Source: CAWCKS01 sp963796195 (lineage in GTDB: Bacteria; Pseudomonadota; Alphaproteobacteria; Rhizobiales; Xanthobacteraceae). Taken from it: DNA of 64,000 nucleotides. Within the stretch, counting starts at the first letter, position 1. Each line of letters opens with the position of its first letter. Shown one piece after another: positions 28,068 to 35,492 of the stretch. A program made the translations under genes and the position numbers. The notes under the pieces were generated by a model that made no database searches, was not told the DNA's origin, and was given only the letters and a program-made list of their open reading frames with translations. Location of the stretch: positions 151,997-215,996 of the forward strand of contig CAWCKS010000016.1 of the NCBI GenBank assembly GCA_963796195.1. The letters are read 5' to 3'.

Positions 28068-28112
28068 TGGAGCGGGCGAAGGGAATCGAACCCTCGTATG
28101 CAGCTTGGGAAG
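28068..28112. repeat. attR-like 45-bp direct repeat within tRNA-Gly
   Basis: Identical at all 45 positions to 26254-26298. It covers the CCA end, acceptor 3' strand, T-arm, variable region and half of the anticodon arm, the segment typically used as a core attachment site by tyrosine integrases. Confidence 0.9.
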
Positions 28113-28141
28113 CTGCCGTTCTGCCATTGAACTACGCCCGC
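28068..28141 (-). tRNA. tRNA-Gly (anticodon CCC)
   Basis: A 74-base cloverleaf on the minus strand: acceptor GCGGGCG/CGCCCGC, D-arm GTTC-AATGGCA-GAAC, anticodon stem GCAGC/GCTGC with loop TTCCCAA (anticodon CCC), T-arm AGGG-TTCGATT-CCCT, and an encoded CCA. Its 3' 45 bases are duplicated at 26254-26298, so it is the integration site of the island and was rebuilt intact by the insertion. A weak hairpin (28045-28067) follows it. Confidence 0.95.
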
Positions 28142-28197
28142 GATTTGGCGCCACTTAAGCGGATCGGGCGCGGGTTATCAAGCCGGTCCCGTGGGCA

Positions 28198-28371
28198 TCA
28201 ATCCGCGTGCAGCTTTGCCAGCACGCGCAAAATTCGCGTCGCCAGCAACGTCACCGCGAACACGAACGCCAGCGCGATGCCGAGCCCGATGCCGGCGCCG
28301 CCGAAGCCGAACGCGAACAGCACGGCGCCCCCGAGGCTGACGTCCCGGTAGCCGGTCGTTTGACCAGCCAT
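28198..28371 (-). CDS. Very small membrane protein (57 residues)
   Basis: Starts at ATG 28371 with MAGQTTGYRDVSLGGAVLF, followed by a long glycine/alanine-rich hydrophobic stretch (FGFGGAGIGLGIALAFVFAV) and a basic amphipathic end RILRVLAKLHAD. Codon use fits the host. It lies just upstream of the tRNA on the same strand. Too small for functional assignment, but the hydrophobic pattern makes a chance frame unlikely. Confidence 0.6.
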   Translation of the reverse strand: MAGQTTGYRDVSLGGAVLFAFGFGGAGIGLGIALAFVFAVTLLATRILRVLAKLHAD

Positions 28372-28694
28372 AGCGTGCTGGTGCGCCAGGAGAACGGCTT
28401 TGCGCTTCCATTCGTGTGCGCTTCGTCCGAACGATCACGCTTTGTATGCACGGCCGCGCCCAGCAAACCGCGCCGCAGCAATTCGTCAGGCGATGATGCC
28501 ATCGCCGTTGATCGCGCTTAAAGCCGTGATACGCTGAAGGCCTTCAACAAGAACCGTGCCCGCGTGGTATTGCTTCTTCGTTGGCGTATGTCATTTCGGA
28601 AAACGGCGCTCATCTTCCGGGACATGCGCTGGCCTCGCCGGGCACATCACCGGGCACATCAATCGTGTCGGGGAAACAGTGTCGGGGAGGACGT
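28372..28694. other. Intergenic region of 323 bases with no recognised gene
   Basis: No reading frame here has convincing protein character on either strand. A GGGGAGG Shine-Dalgarno at its right end serves the MFS gene. No clear promoter or terminator is seen. Confidence 0.5.
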
Positions 28695-30104
28695 ATGACT
28701 GCGATTGTCCAGGCAGGTGCAGTGCCCGTCGCCGGGCGTGACGCCACCAACTACCACATCTCGAGCCGGATCGACCGACTGCCGCTGACCCGCGTGCAGT
28801 GGGAGCTCGCCATCCTGGTCGAAATCACCTGGGGCTTCATCATCGTCGATACCGACGGCATCGGCGCCCGCCTCTACCCGATCGTGTGGCGCCCGCTGGG
28901 CGTCATGACGACCAACCAGTATGCCGTGATCCAGGCGCTGCAGGTCGGTCTCGGCGTGCTGCTCGGCACCTATTTGATGAGCTTCATCGCCGACAAATAC
29001 GGCCGCCGCCCGGCGATCCTGCTGTCGACCGCACTTGCAGGCATCTGCCTGTGGCCGTTCGCCTTCGTCACCGATTTCGTACCGCTGGTCCTGTTCTCGG
29101 TGCTGTCGACGCTCGGCGTCGGCGGCATTGTCGCGACGCACGCGGTCTATCTCTCCGAGATGTCGTCGCAGCCGGTGCGCAACAAGACATTGCTCACCTC
29201 ACAGGCGTCCACCGCGCTGGTCGGCTTCGTGATCCTCATGACCGCCCGGTACATGATGCCGACGTACTGGAGGGAGTTCGTCTGGCTCGGCGTTGCCATC
29301 CAGGTACTGGTGCTGCTGCCGCTGCTGTACTTCCGCTTGCCGGAATCGCCGCGCTGGCTCGACGCCCACGGCCGTGGTGAAGAAGCCGACCGGGTGCTGA
29401 AGGGACTCGAGCAGCGCTGTGAAGCAATCGCCGGGCCGCTGCCGGCGCCGGATTTCAACCGGCCAAACCTGGAGCCCGGCGTCAAGGCGCGGCTGTCCGA
29501 GATCATGACCAATCCGGAATATCGCTGGCGCAGCATCCTGATCCTGGTGTGCTGGCTGCTCGCCTATCCCGGCATTGTCTACGGATCCGGGGCATTCACT
29601 CTGGTCTACATGATCGACCACCACCAGAATGTGGAATTCTTCTTCACGCTGGCGGCTGCCGCCGCGATCGTCATCTTCATCGCATTTCTGCTCAACGCCA
29701 GGCTTGGCGAGAAGGTCGAGCGCCGAGATGTTCTGCTGGCAATGGCACTGCTGTTCTCGGTCGGCTGGGGCATCATGTATCTCTGGCCCACCACAAACGG
29801 CTTCATCGTCGGCTACATCCTGAGCCGGATCGGCACCGCGCTGTTCCTGTTCAACCTCTACAACTACACCGCGGTGGCGTTCCCGACCCGCATCCGCTCG
29901 GTCGCGTTCGCCTGGACCGATGGACTGGGCCACCTCGGCGCCTGGGTCGGCGTCACCTCGCTCGGCCCGCTCTACCAGTTGGGACCGAACCACCTCGGCT
30001 GGGTCCTGTTCATCATCATTCCGGGCGCACTGGTGCCGGGCCTCCTGATCAAGGCGTTCGGCATCAAGCAGTCGGACCGCGTGCTGGAGGAAGTGGCGAA
30101 GTGA
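28695..30104 (+). CDS. MFS transporter (sugar/metabolite:H+ symporter type)
   Basis: A 469-residue inner-membrane transporter with 12 predicted helices. The inter-helix 2/3 signature is FIADKYGRRPAILLSTALAG, and the sugar-porter-like PESPRWLDAHGR motif follows helix 6. The second half has LNARLGEKVERRDVLLAMAL and YTAVAFPTRIRSVAFAWTDG. ATG 28695 is preceded by GGGAGG; the longer upstream frame is not needed. The substrate is unknown. A long inverted repeat follows the stop. Confidence 0.9.
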   Translation: MTAIVQAGAVPVAGRDATNYHISSRIDRLPLTRVQWELAILVEITWGFIIVDTDGIGARLYPIVWRPLGVMTTNQYAVIQALQVGLGVLLGTYLMSFIADKYGRRPAILLSTALAGICLWPFAFVTDFVPLVLFSVLSTLGVGGIVATHAVYLSEMSSQPVRNKTLLTSQASTALVGFVILMTARYMMPTYWREFVWLGVAIQVLVLLPLLYFRLPESPRWLDAHGRGEEADRVLKGLEQRCEAIAGPLPAPDFNRPNLEPGVKARLSEIMTNPEYRWRSILILVCWLLAYPGIVYGSGAFTLVYMIDHHQNVEFFFTLAAAAAIVIFIAFLLNARLGEKVERRDVLLAMALLFSVGWGIMYLWPTTNGFIVGYILSRIGTALFLFNLYNYTAVAFPTRIRSVAFAWTDGLGHLGAWVGVTSLGPLYQLGPNHLGWVLFIIIPGALVPGLLIKAFGIKQSDRVLEEVAK

Positions 30105-30112
30105 CGGCGAAG

Positions 30113-30217
30113 CCGTCATTCCGGGGCGCGAGCGAAGCGAGCGAGCCCGGAATCCATAACCACCACAGGGAGTATGGATTTCCGGGCCTGGCCCTTCGGG
30201 CCATCCCGGAATGACGG
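30113..30217. repeat. Nested inverted-repeat intergenic element
   Basis: Perfect 13-base outer arms CCGTCATTCCGGG (30113-30125) and CCCGGAATGACGG (30205-30217) enclose inner arms CCCGGAATCCAT and ATGGATTTCCGGG plus a GGCCCTTCGGGCC hairpin. This is a REP/MITE-like extragenic palindrome between the convergent MFS and dehydrogenase genes; its RNA could fold on either strand and act as a terminator. Confidence 0.85.
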
Positions 30218-30224
30218 AGTAGCC

Positions 30225-31211
30225 TCACAACCCCACTTCGCTCTTCTGCGCCTCGTTGAGCAGTGGCTCGCCCGCGAGATAGCGCTTCAAATTCTCCAGG
30301 AACAGCGTGTCGCCGCGCGCCGGCGTGCCGTTGCCGGCGTTCGAGGTGTGGCCGGAGATGCGCACCTTCGGATGGGTCCACATCCAGTTGTCCGACGGCA
30401 GCGGCTCGGTCTCGAACACATCGAGCACCGCGTGCGCCGGCTTGTTCTGCGCCAGCCCCCGCTGCAAGGCGGCGTCATCGATCAGCGCGCCGCGCGCGAT
30501 GTTGATCAGGATCGAGCCTTCCTTCATCGCGGCGAAGAACTTGTCGTTCGCCATCTGCCTGGTTTGATCGTTCAATGAATTCGCCAGCACCACGACATCG
30601 GACTGCGGCAGCGCGCCCGGCAGGCCGGACATGTCGATCACCGCGTCGGCGAGCGGATCGGGCGCCGGCGAGCGGCGGACCACCGTCAAATGCGTGCCGA
30701 ACGGTCTTATGCGCCGCGCGATCTCCTTGCCGATCGAGCCGAAGCCGATCAGCGTCCAGCGGGTCTGGCCGATCTCGCGGAACGGCGTGCGCCGCCATTC
30801 TTTCTTTGCTTGCGCATCGCGCTGCGAATTGATCGGCACGATCAGAGCGAAGGCGTGGGCGATGACATGCTCGGCGATCGGAAGCGCCTGCGCGCTGCTC
30901 TTGGTCAGGCGGATGCCCTTGGCCATCACCTGCTTGAACACCGGGTTGTCGAGCCCGGCGAACATGATCTGCACCCACTTCGGATTATTGGCCTGCAACA
31001 GCCGCTGAAGGAACACCGGGATCAGGCCTGCCGCCAGCGTGTCAAAGCTGAGCCAGACGAGGTCGGGATTGGCGGCTTCCGGCGCGATTTTTTGACCGGC
31101 GCGCTCGAAGGCGTCGCCGCCGGCGACCGTCACGATGTCGAGGTTGGGCGCAACCTGGTCGAGGCGCGGCTTGATGCGGTCGTAGGCGGACTTGGCGATC
31201 AGGAGTTGCAT
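30225..31211 (-). CDS. D-isomer-specific 2-hydroxyacid dehydrogenase
   Basis: An intact 328-residue NAD(P)-dependent dehydrogenase. The Rossmann motif is TLIGFGSIGKEIARRIRPFG. The catalytic arginine is in ILINIARGALIDDAAL, the glutamate in LDVFETEPLPSDN and the histidine in RISGHTSNAG. GLDNPVF and PIAEHVIAHAFALI fit the substrate domain. It should interconvert a 2-oxo acid and a D-2-hydroxy acid; glyoxylate or hydroxypyruvate reductase activity is possible. It is transcribed divergently from the serine hydrolase. Confidence 0.9.
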   Translation of the reverse strand: MQLLIAKSAYDRIKPRLDQVAPNLDIVTVAGGDAFERAGQKIAPEAANPDLVWLSFDTLAAGLIPVFLQRLLQANNPKWVQIMFAGLDNPVFKQVMAKGIRLTKSSAQALPIAEHVIAHAFALIVPINSQRDAQAKKEWRRTPFREIGQTRWTLIGFGSIGKEIARRIRPFGTHLTVVRRSPAPDPLADAVIDMSGLPGALPQSDVVVLANSLNDQTRQMANDKFFAAMKEGSILINIARGALIDDAALQRGLAQNKPAHAVLDVFETEPLPSDNWMWTHPKVRISGHTSNAGNGTPARGDTLFLENLKRYLAGEPLLNEAQKSEVGL

Positions 31212-31337
31212 GGCGGTTATTCCAGTTGGCGCTCGAATGACGGTCAGGCGAGCGTTGATGTTTCTTGCCTGGAGCGCGAAGATTGGGAGAAACCAGCGGT
31301 GCCCAGCGAAGCGGCACCCGATAGGATGAGGAACGTC

Positions 31338-32508
31338 ATGGCAAATCTAGCACCGATTTCGGAGCTTTTGAAACGCGCCACCGACGCCGGCGACGTGCCC
31401 GGCGTGGCGGCGGGCGTTGCGACCTCCGACGGGGTGATCTTCGAGGCCGCCCACGGCAAGCGGGATCTCGCCGGGACCGCGATGACGAAGGACGCCATCT
31501 TTCGTATCGCCTCGATGACCAAGGCGGTGACCGGCGCCTGCGCCATGCAAATGGTCGAGCAGGGCAAGCTCGATCTCGACAGCCCGATCGCCAAAGTGCT
31601 GCCCGAGCTCGCCGAGCCAAAGGTGCTGGAAGGCTACGACGAGGCCGGCAAGCCAAAATTCCGCGCGGCGACGCGGCCGATCACGCTGCGGCAGCTTTTG
31701 ACCCACACCTCGGGCCACGTCTACGAGATCTGGAATCCGAAGCTCGCCGAGTACCGCCAGAAATCCGGCACGCCGTCCAACGGTTCGGGCCTGCTCGCCT
31801 CGCTCAACAGCCCGCTGATGTTCGATCCGGGCGAGCGCTGGGAATATTCGATCGGCATCGACTGGGCCGGCCGCGCGGTCGAAGAGGCCTCCGGGCTGAA
31901 GCTCGCCGACTACATGACGCGCAACCTCTTGGGGCCGCTCGGGATGCTCGATACCGGCTTCCGCATCAACGACCATCAGAAGCAGCGCCTGGTGCAACTT
32001 TTTATGCGCGAGTTCCGAGGGCTTGAAGCCGTTCGAGCGCAGTCCACCGCCGAATGCGGAATTCGATGCCGGCGGCGGCGGGCTCTACTCGACGATCCCC
32101 GACTATCTGAAGTTCACCCAGATGATCCTGAACAAGGGCAAGCTCAATGGCGTTCAGGTGCTGAAGGCGGAGACTGTCACGCTGATGGGCCAGAATGCGA
32201 TGGGTGAGGTGAACGCGGTGCCGCTGCCGGCCTCACCGCGGCTGCCGTCCGGTGGCGGGATGTCGAACGAGGTCAACATGCTCGACGGCAAGAAGTGGGG
32301 CCTGACGTTCATGATCAATCCGAAGCCGATGCCGTCAGGCCGTTCGCCGGGCTCGATGGCGTGGGGCGGGCTGATGAACTCGTATTACTGGATCGATCCG
32401 GTGCGGAAGATTTCCGGCGTCTACGCGACGCAGATCCTGCCGTTCTGCGATGTGAAATCGCTGAAGCTGTTCGAGGATTTTGAGACCGCGGTCTACAAGG
32501 CGCTGTGA
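31338..32508 (+). CDS. Serine hydrolase, beta-lactamase class C/esterase family, frameshifted near 32005
   Basis: A class C beta-lactamase-like hydrolase of about 390 residues, probably an esterase or D-Ala-D-Ala peptidase-like enzyme. The nucleophile motif is FRIASMTKAVTGACAMQM (SxxK). LRQLLTHTSGHVYEIW and FDPGERWEYSIGIDWAG (the Tyr-containing motif) follow. The first frame ends in unlikely sequence after QKQRLVQL; a net one-base shift near the TTTTT run at about 32000 leads to SEGLKPFERSPPPNAEFDAG, GGGLYSTIPDYLKFTQMIL and MAWGGLMNSYYWIDP. No signal peptide is seen. An in-frame ATG at 31326 is an alternative start. Confidence 0.88.
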
Positions 32509-32514
32509 GGTGAG

Positions 32515-32612
32515 CCTCATCCTGAGGAGCGCGAAGCGCGTCTCGAAGGATGAGGCCACGCGGCATCATGGCTTGACTCACGGCCCTGCGGGCCTCCTCA
32601 CCATGAGGTTAG
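32515..32612. repeat. Intergenic palindromic repeat, CCTCATCCTGAGGAGC type
   Basis: CCTCATCCT and AGGATGAGG pair around GCGCGAAGCGCG, followed by GGCCCTGCGGGCC and CCTCACCATGAGG hairpins. The composite palindrome lies between convergent genes and belongs to a repeat type frequent in Bradyrhizobium and relatives. It may terminate transcription from both sides. Confidence 0.75.
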
Positions 32613-32638
32613 AAAGCGGCGTGGGAATAACCGCAATA

Positions 32639-33700
32639 CTACTGCGTCTTCACCGCTTCGTCGGTGATGGCATAGGCATCGTCGAGCCAGGCGACGACTT
32701 CGCGCGCCGCCGGATGATCGACCGCCGCGTAACGCGCGCGCAAGGTTTTGCGCCGCTCGCCGAGACGGAACAGCCCGACGTCCTGCAGCGCAAGGATGTC
32801 CTCATCCAGCATTGTCGCGAGCGGCTCGCCGGCGACCTGCGCCGCCGCCTCGCGAAACGCCGCGCGATAGGCGTAGTCATTTCCCGAAGCGTAGCTCGCC
32901 GCCAGCGTCAGCGCGGGGATGCAGCTCAGCATCGGCTGTAACGCCGGATTGACGGCGTGTGCCGCGAGCCATTCGCCGATCGCCGCTGGCCGGCCGGTAA
33001 AACCGCGCAGATGCAGGTGCTGCGACATGCGGGTGCCGTCATTGACGGGATAATTGTCCCAGAGGAAAACCTTGCGCCTGAGCTGGTCGGCGATGCGACG
33101 GAGGTGACCCACCGAATATTCGCGGGCGCAAACCTCTTCGCCGGTCCAGAACACGTTGATCGCGGGATCGAGCGCTTCGCCCAGCTGCTCGAGATATTTT
33201 GCCGGCCGCTTGCCAAAGGCGCGGTCGAGCACCGGATCGTCGGAATAGTACGTCGGGCAAAAAATAATCCGCGAGGCCTTGGTGCGCGCCGCCACGAAAT
33301 GCATCATGTCGGCCTGGCGCGCGGCCAGATCGGCGATGTCGCCGCGCATGTCGTCGAACAGGATCGCGAGATCATCGATCCCGAGCGCATCGAGCTGCGC
33401 AAGTTTTGCGCCGAGTGCGGCGCGGGTCGCTTCGTCAAAGCTGAGATAGGCCTCGTATGGGCTGAGGCCCACGCCGAAACGGACGCTTGCCGCGCGGCAG
33501 GCTTGCGCGAAGGTCTTGAGCTGCTGCATTTCGGCGTCGGGATGCGGTTCGCGCCAGCGCCGTCGCAGAAACGCGTCGGCTTTTGGTGCATAGATGAAGA
33601 ACGAATACCCGTGAGGTGCAAGCAAGCGCATCACCGAAGAACGCGCTTCCCAACTCCACGGAGTACCGAAGTAACCCTCAATGAGGCCAAGCCCGGTCAT
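32639..33700 (-). CDS. GH84-type beta-N-acetylglucosaminidase (O-GlcNAcase-like)
   Basis: An intact 353-residue enzyme with the GH84 fold: LIEGYFGTPWSWEARSSVMR opens the barrel, YSFFIYAPKADAFLRRRW binds the sugar, and DLAILFDDMRGD carries the paired aspartates (D116, D117) used in substrate-assisted catalysis. RIIFCPTYYSDDPVL, INVFWTGEEVCAREY and KVFLWDNYPVNDG match conserved active-site loops. No signal peptide is present, implying cytosolic action on GlcNAc conjugates or muropeptide-derived sugars. It overlaps the upstream HIT gene by one base (TGATG). Confidence 0.88.
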   Translation of the reverse strand: MTGLGLIEGYFGTPWSWEARSSVMRLLAPHGYSFFIYAPKADAFLRRRWREPHPDAEMQQLKTFAQACRAASVRFGVGLSPYEAYLSFDEATRAALGAKLAQLDALGIDDLAILFDDMRGDIADLAARQADMMHFVAARTKASRIIFCPTYYSDDPVLDRAFGKRPAKYLEQLGEALDPAINVFWTGEEVCAREYSVGHLRRIADQLRRKVFLWDNYPVNDGTRMSQHLHLRGFTGRPAAIGEWLAAHAVNPALQPMLSCIPALTLAASYASGNDYAYRAAFREAAAQVAGEPLATMLDEDILALQDVGLFRLGERRKTLRARYAAVDHPAAREVVAWLDDAYAITDEAVKTQ

Positions 33701-34134
33701 CAGCCGGTCGCCAGCGCGGCCTTCAGCCGCGCCGCCTCGCGCGTCAAATCCTCGGCGGCGGCGCGCGGCGGCAGACCGAAGGTCGGGTTCGGGCTCGTGA
33801 TGTAGCGGCCCGAGGTGACGTCGTATTTCTCGTGCATCGGACAGACATGCGCGTGCATGTGCGGCACGTCGGTGCCACTGACGATCATGCCGACGCGCAT
33901 CGGCTGGTAGATCGTCATCATGTGCCGCGCGAAAAGCTGCGCCAGTGTGGCGATGTGCGCCATCAGGTCTGGCGGCATCTCCTCGAAATAGCTGTAGTGC
34001 GTCTTCGGGATGATCAAGGTGTGGCCCGACCGCACCGGATGGATGTCGAGGAAGGCCAGTACCTGCTCGTCCTCGAACACGAACTGCGCCGGCAGTTCAC
34101 GCGCAACGATCTTGCAGAAGATGCAGTCGGCCAT
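33700..34134 (-). CDS. HIT family nucleotide hydrolase/transferase
   Basis: A 144-residue histidine-triad protein. The N-terminal CIFCKIVARELPAQFVFE has paired cysteines likely to bind zinc, and VPHMHAHVCPMHEKYD contains the HxHxHxx-type triad. HIT enzymes cleave AMP-lysine or dinucleoside polyphosphates. It lies 12 bases after dcd and overlaps the GH84 gene, so the three are co-transcribed. Confidence 0.92.
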   Translation of the reverse strand: MADCIFCKIVARELPAQFVFEDEQVLAFLDIHPVRSGHTLIIPKTHYSYFEEMPPDLMAHIATLAQLFARHMMTIYQPMRVGMIVSGTDVPHMHAHVCPMHEKYDVTSGRYITSPNPTFGLPPRAAAEDLTREAARLKAALATG

Positions 34135-34146
34135 GGCGTCGGCTCC

Positions 34147-35256
34147 TCACCCCGCGCGAAAATGCTTTGACAGCTTGAGGCCCTGGGCCTGGTAATTCGA
34201 GCCGATGCGCTGGCCGTACAGCGCGTCCGGCGGCGACAGCAGCTTCTCATACACCAGGCGGCCGACGACCTGGCCGTGTTCGAGGATGAACGGCACTTCG
34301 CGCGAGCGCACTTCGAGCACGGCGCGCGAACCCTGCCCGCCGGCACCCGCATAGCCGAAGCCGGGGTCGAAGAAGCCGGCATAATGCACCCGGAATTCGC
34401 CGACCAGCGGATCGAACGGCACCATCTCGGCGGCGTGGTCCGGCGGCACCTGTACTGCCTCCTTCGACGCGAGGATGTAGAACTCGCCGGGATCGAGGAT
34501 CAGGCTTTCGTCGCGGCGCGCGCGGATCGGCTCCCAGAACTCGTCGACCAGATAGCCGGCGCGGCGATCGACGTCGATGACGCCGGTGTGGCGCTTGGCG
34601 CGGTAGCCGACAAAGCCGCTCGACGACGCCCCAGAGAGATCGACACTCAGCGCTACGCCGTGGGCGAGGTCGGCAGTATCAGTGTCGACCAGCCGCTCGC
34701 GCGCATGCAGCGCTGCGAGCTCTTGCGCATCGAGCACGGCATCGCCGATGCGAAAGCGGACCTGCGAGAGCCGCGAGCCCTCGCGCACCAGCACCGGAAA
34801 GGTCTTGGGACTGATCTCGGCATAGAGCGGACCGTGATAGCCGTGTTCGATGACGTCGAAGCGGCGGGTGCCATCGGCGATCACGCGCGTGAACACATCG
34901 AGCCGTCCCGTGGAACTCTTCGGGTTGGCGGTCGCGGAGATCGCCTGCGGCAGCGCGAGGCTTTCGAGCAGCGGCACGACATAGACGCAGTTGGTCTCGA
35001 GCACGGCGCCGTCGGAGAGATCGATCTCGTGCAGCTTGAGATCATCGATGCGCTCGGCGACGGTTGCGCCGGGCCCCGGCAGAAAGCTTGCGCGCACGCG
35101 GAACGCAATGTCGCCGAGCCTGAGATCGAGGCTCGCAGGCTGAATTTGGCTCTCGACAAAGGGATAGGCCGGCAGGATCGCGCCGGCGTCGGCCATCGCC
35201 GCGATCATGCGGTCGGGCAGAATTCCCCTTTGGTCTGAAGGCACGACAAACGGCAC
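34147..35256 (-). CDS. dcd: dCTP deaminase, double-length (2'-deoxycytidine 5'-triphosphate deaminase)
   Basis: A 369-residue Dcd with two dUTPase-like folds in tandem, the form seen in alphaproteobacteria. It converts dCTP to dUTP for thymidylate synthesis. The first copy contains QIQPASLDLRLGD and ATANPKSSTGRLDVFTRVIA; the second contains FDPLVGEFRVHYAGFFDPGF, and RAVLEVRSREVPFILEHGQV. GTG 35256 is the likely start. It heads the dcd-HIT-GH84 operon. Confidence 0.92.
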   Translation of the reverse strand: MPFVVPSDQRGILPDRMIAAMADAGAILPAYPFVESQIQPASLDLRLGDIAFRVRASFLPGPGATVAERIDDLKLHEIDLSDGAVLETNCVYVVPLLESLALPQAISATANPKSSTGRLDVFTRVIADGTRRFDVIEHGYHGPLYAEISPKTFPVLVREGSRLSQVRFRIGDAVLDAQELAALHARERLVDTDTADLAHGVALSVDLSGASSSGFVGYRAKRHTGVIDVDRRAGYLVDEFWEPIRARRDESLILDPGEFYILASKEAVQVPPDHAAEMVPFDPLVGEFRVHYAGFFDPGFGYAGAGGQGSRAVLEVRSREVPFILEHGQVVGRLVYEKLLSPPDALYGQRIGSNYQAQGLKLSKHFRAG

Positions 35257-35359
35257 GTTCTTTGTCCCGAAACCCCTGCGAAAATGGGGGCGCGTGCCTT
35301 GACCGGTTAGCTCATGGCCCGCTTGACGGAAAGGCTCCCGCGGATTAGAGCTTAACTTA

Positions 35360-35417
35360 TCCCGTGGTCATTTGAGCCGGCCGGCTTGCAGCCACGTTAA
35401 ATAAATCGCTAAAAGGC
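35360..35417 (+). promoter_or_regulatory. SAM-II riboswitch aptamer upstream of metZ
   Basis: The segment matches the SAM-II (metA element) consensus: CCCGTGGTCATTTGAGCC, GGCCGGCTTGCAGCCACG and TTAAATAAATCGCTAAAAGG in order, forming the H-type pseudoknot that binds S-adenosylmethionine. It sits about 75 bases before metZ, the usual target. Its 3' end runs directly into a terminator/antiterminator pair. Confidence 0.95.
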
Positions 35418-35433
35418 CGGGGACACGTGTGAT

Positions 35434-35459
35434 CCCGGCCCGTTGCGGCCGGTTTTTTT
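35434..35459 (+). terminator. Riboswitch-controlled intrinsic terminator before metZ
   Basis: CCGGCC-cgttgc-GGCCGG followed by seven Ts ends one base before the out-of-frame-looking ATG 35460. The 5' arm CCCGGCC can instead pair with GGCCGGGG (35415-35422) just after the aptamer. The two hairpins are mutually exclusive, so SAM binding probably favours termination and methionine starvation favours read-through. Confidence 0.85.
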
Positions 35460-35492
35460 ATGGCCGATCAGCTCGGTCATGATGGAGGTCAC

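Larger units (their letters stand above)
26254..28112. mobile_element. tRNA-Gly-integrated mini-island without integrase
   Basis: About 1.8 kb lie between two perfect 45-base repeats derived from tRNA-Gly(CCC). The interior is visibly more AT-rich than its surroundings and holds three leftward genes of unknown function. No integrase, relaxase or transposase reading frame is present even after correcting frame breaks, so mobility would need a helper in trans, or the element is a deletion remnant. Related near-repeats TTTTGTTCGGAAATTGTTCA (26336) and TTTTGTTCAAAATTGTTCA (about 27925) lie inside each end and may be recombinase arm sites. 26299-26385 holds only this site and no gene. Confidence 0.8.

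Noticed and set aside
30690..31337. Long rightward frame running into the serine hydrolase
   Set aside because: It is the antisense of the D-2-hydroxyacid dehydrogenase; the hydrolase family start is at 31338.
35460..35492. ATG 35460 as the metZ start
   Set aside because: It lies on the terminator T-run without a ribosome-binding site; ATG 35493 has GGAGG and fits the family.
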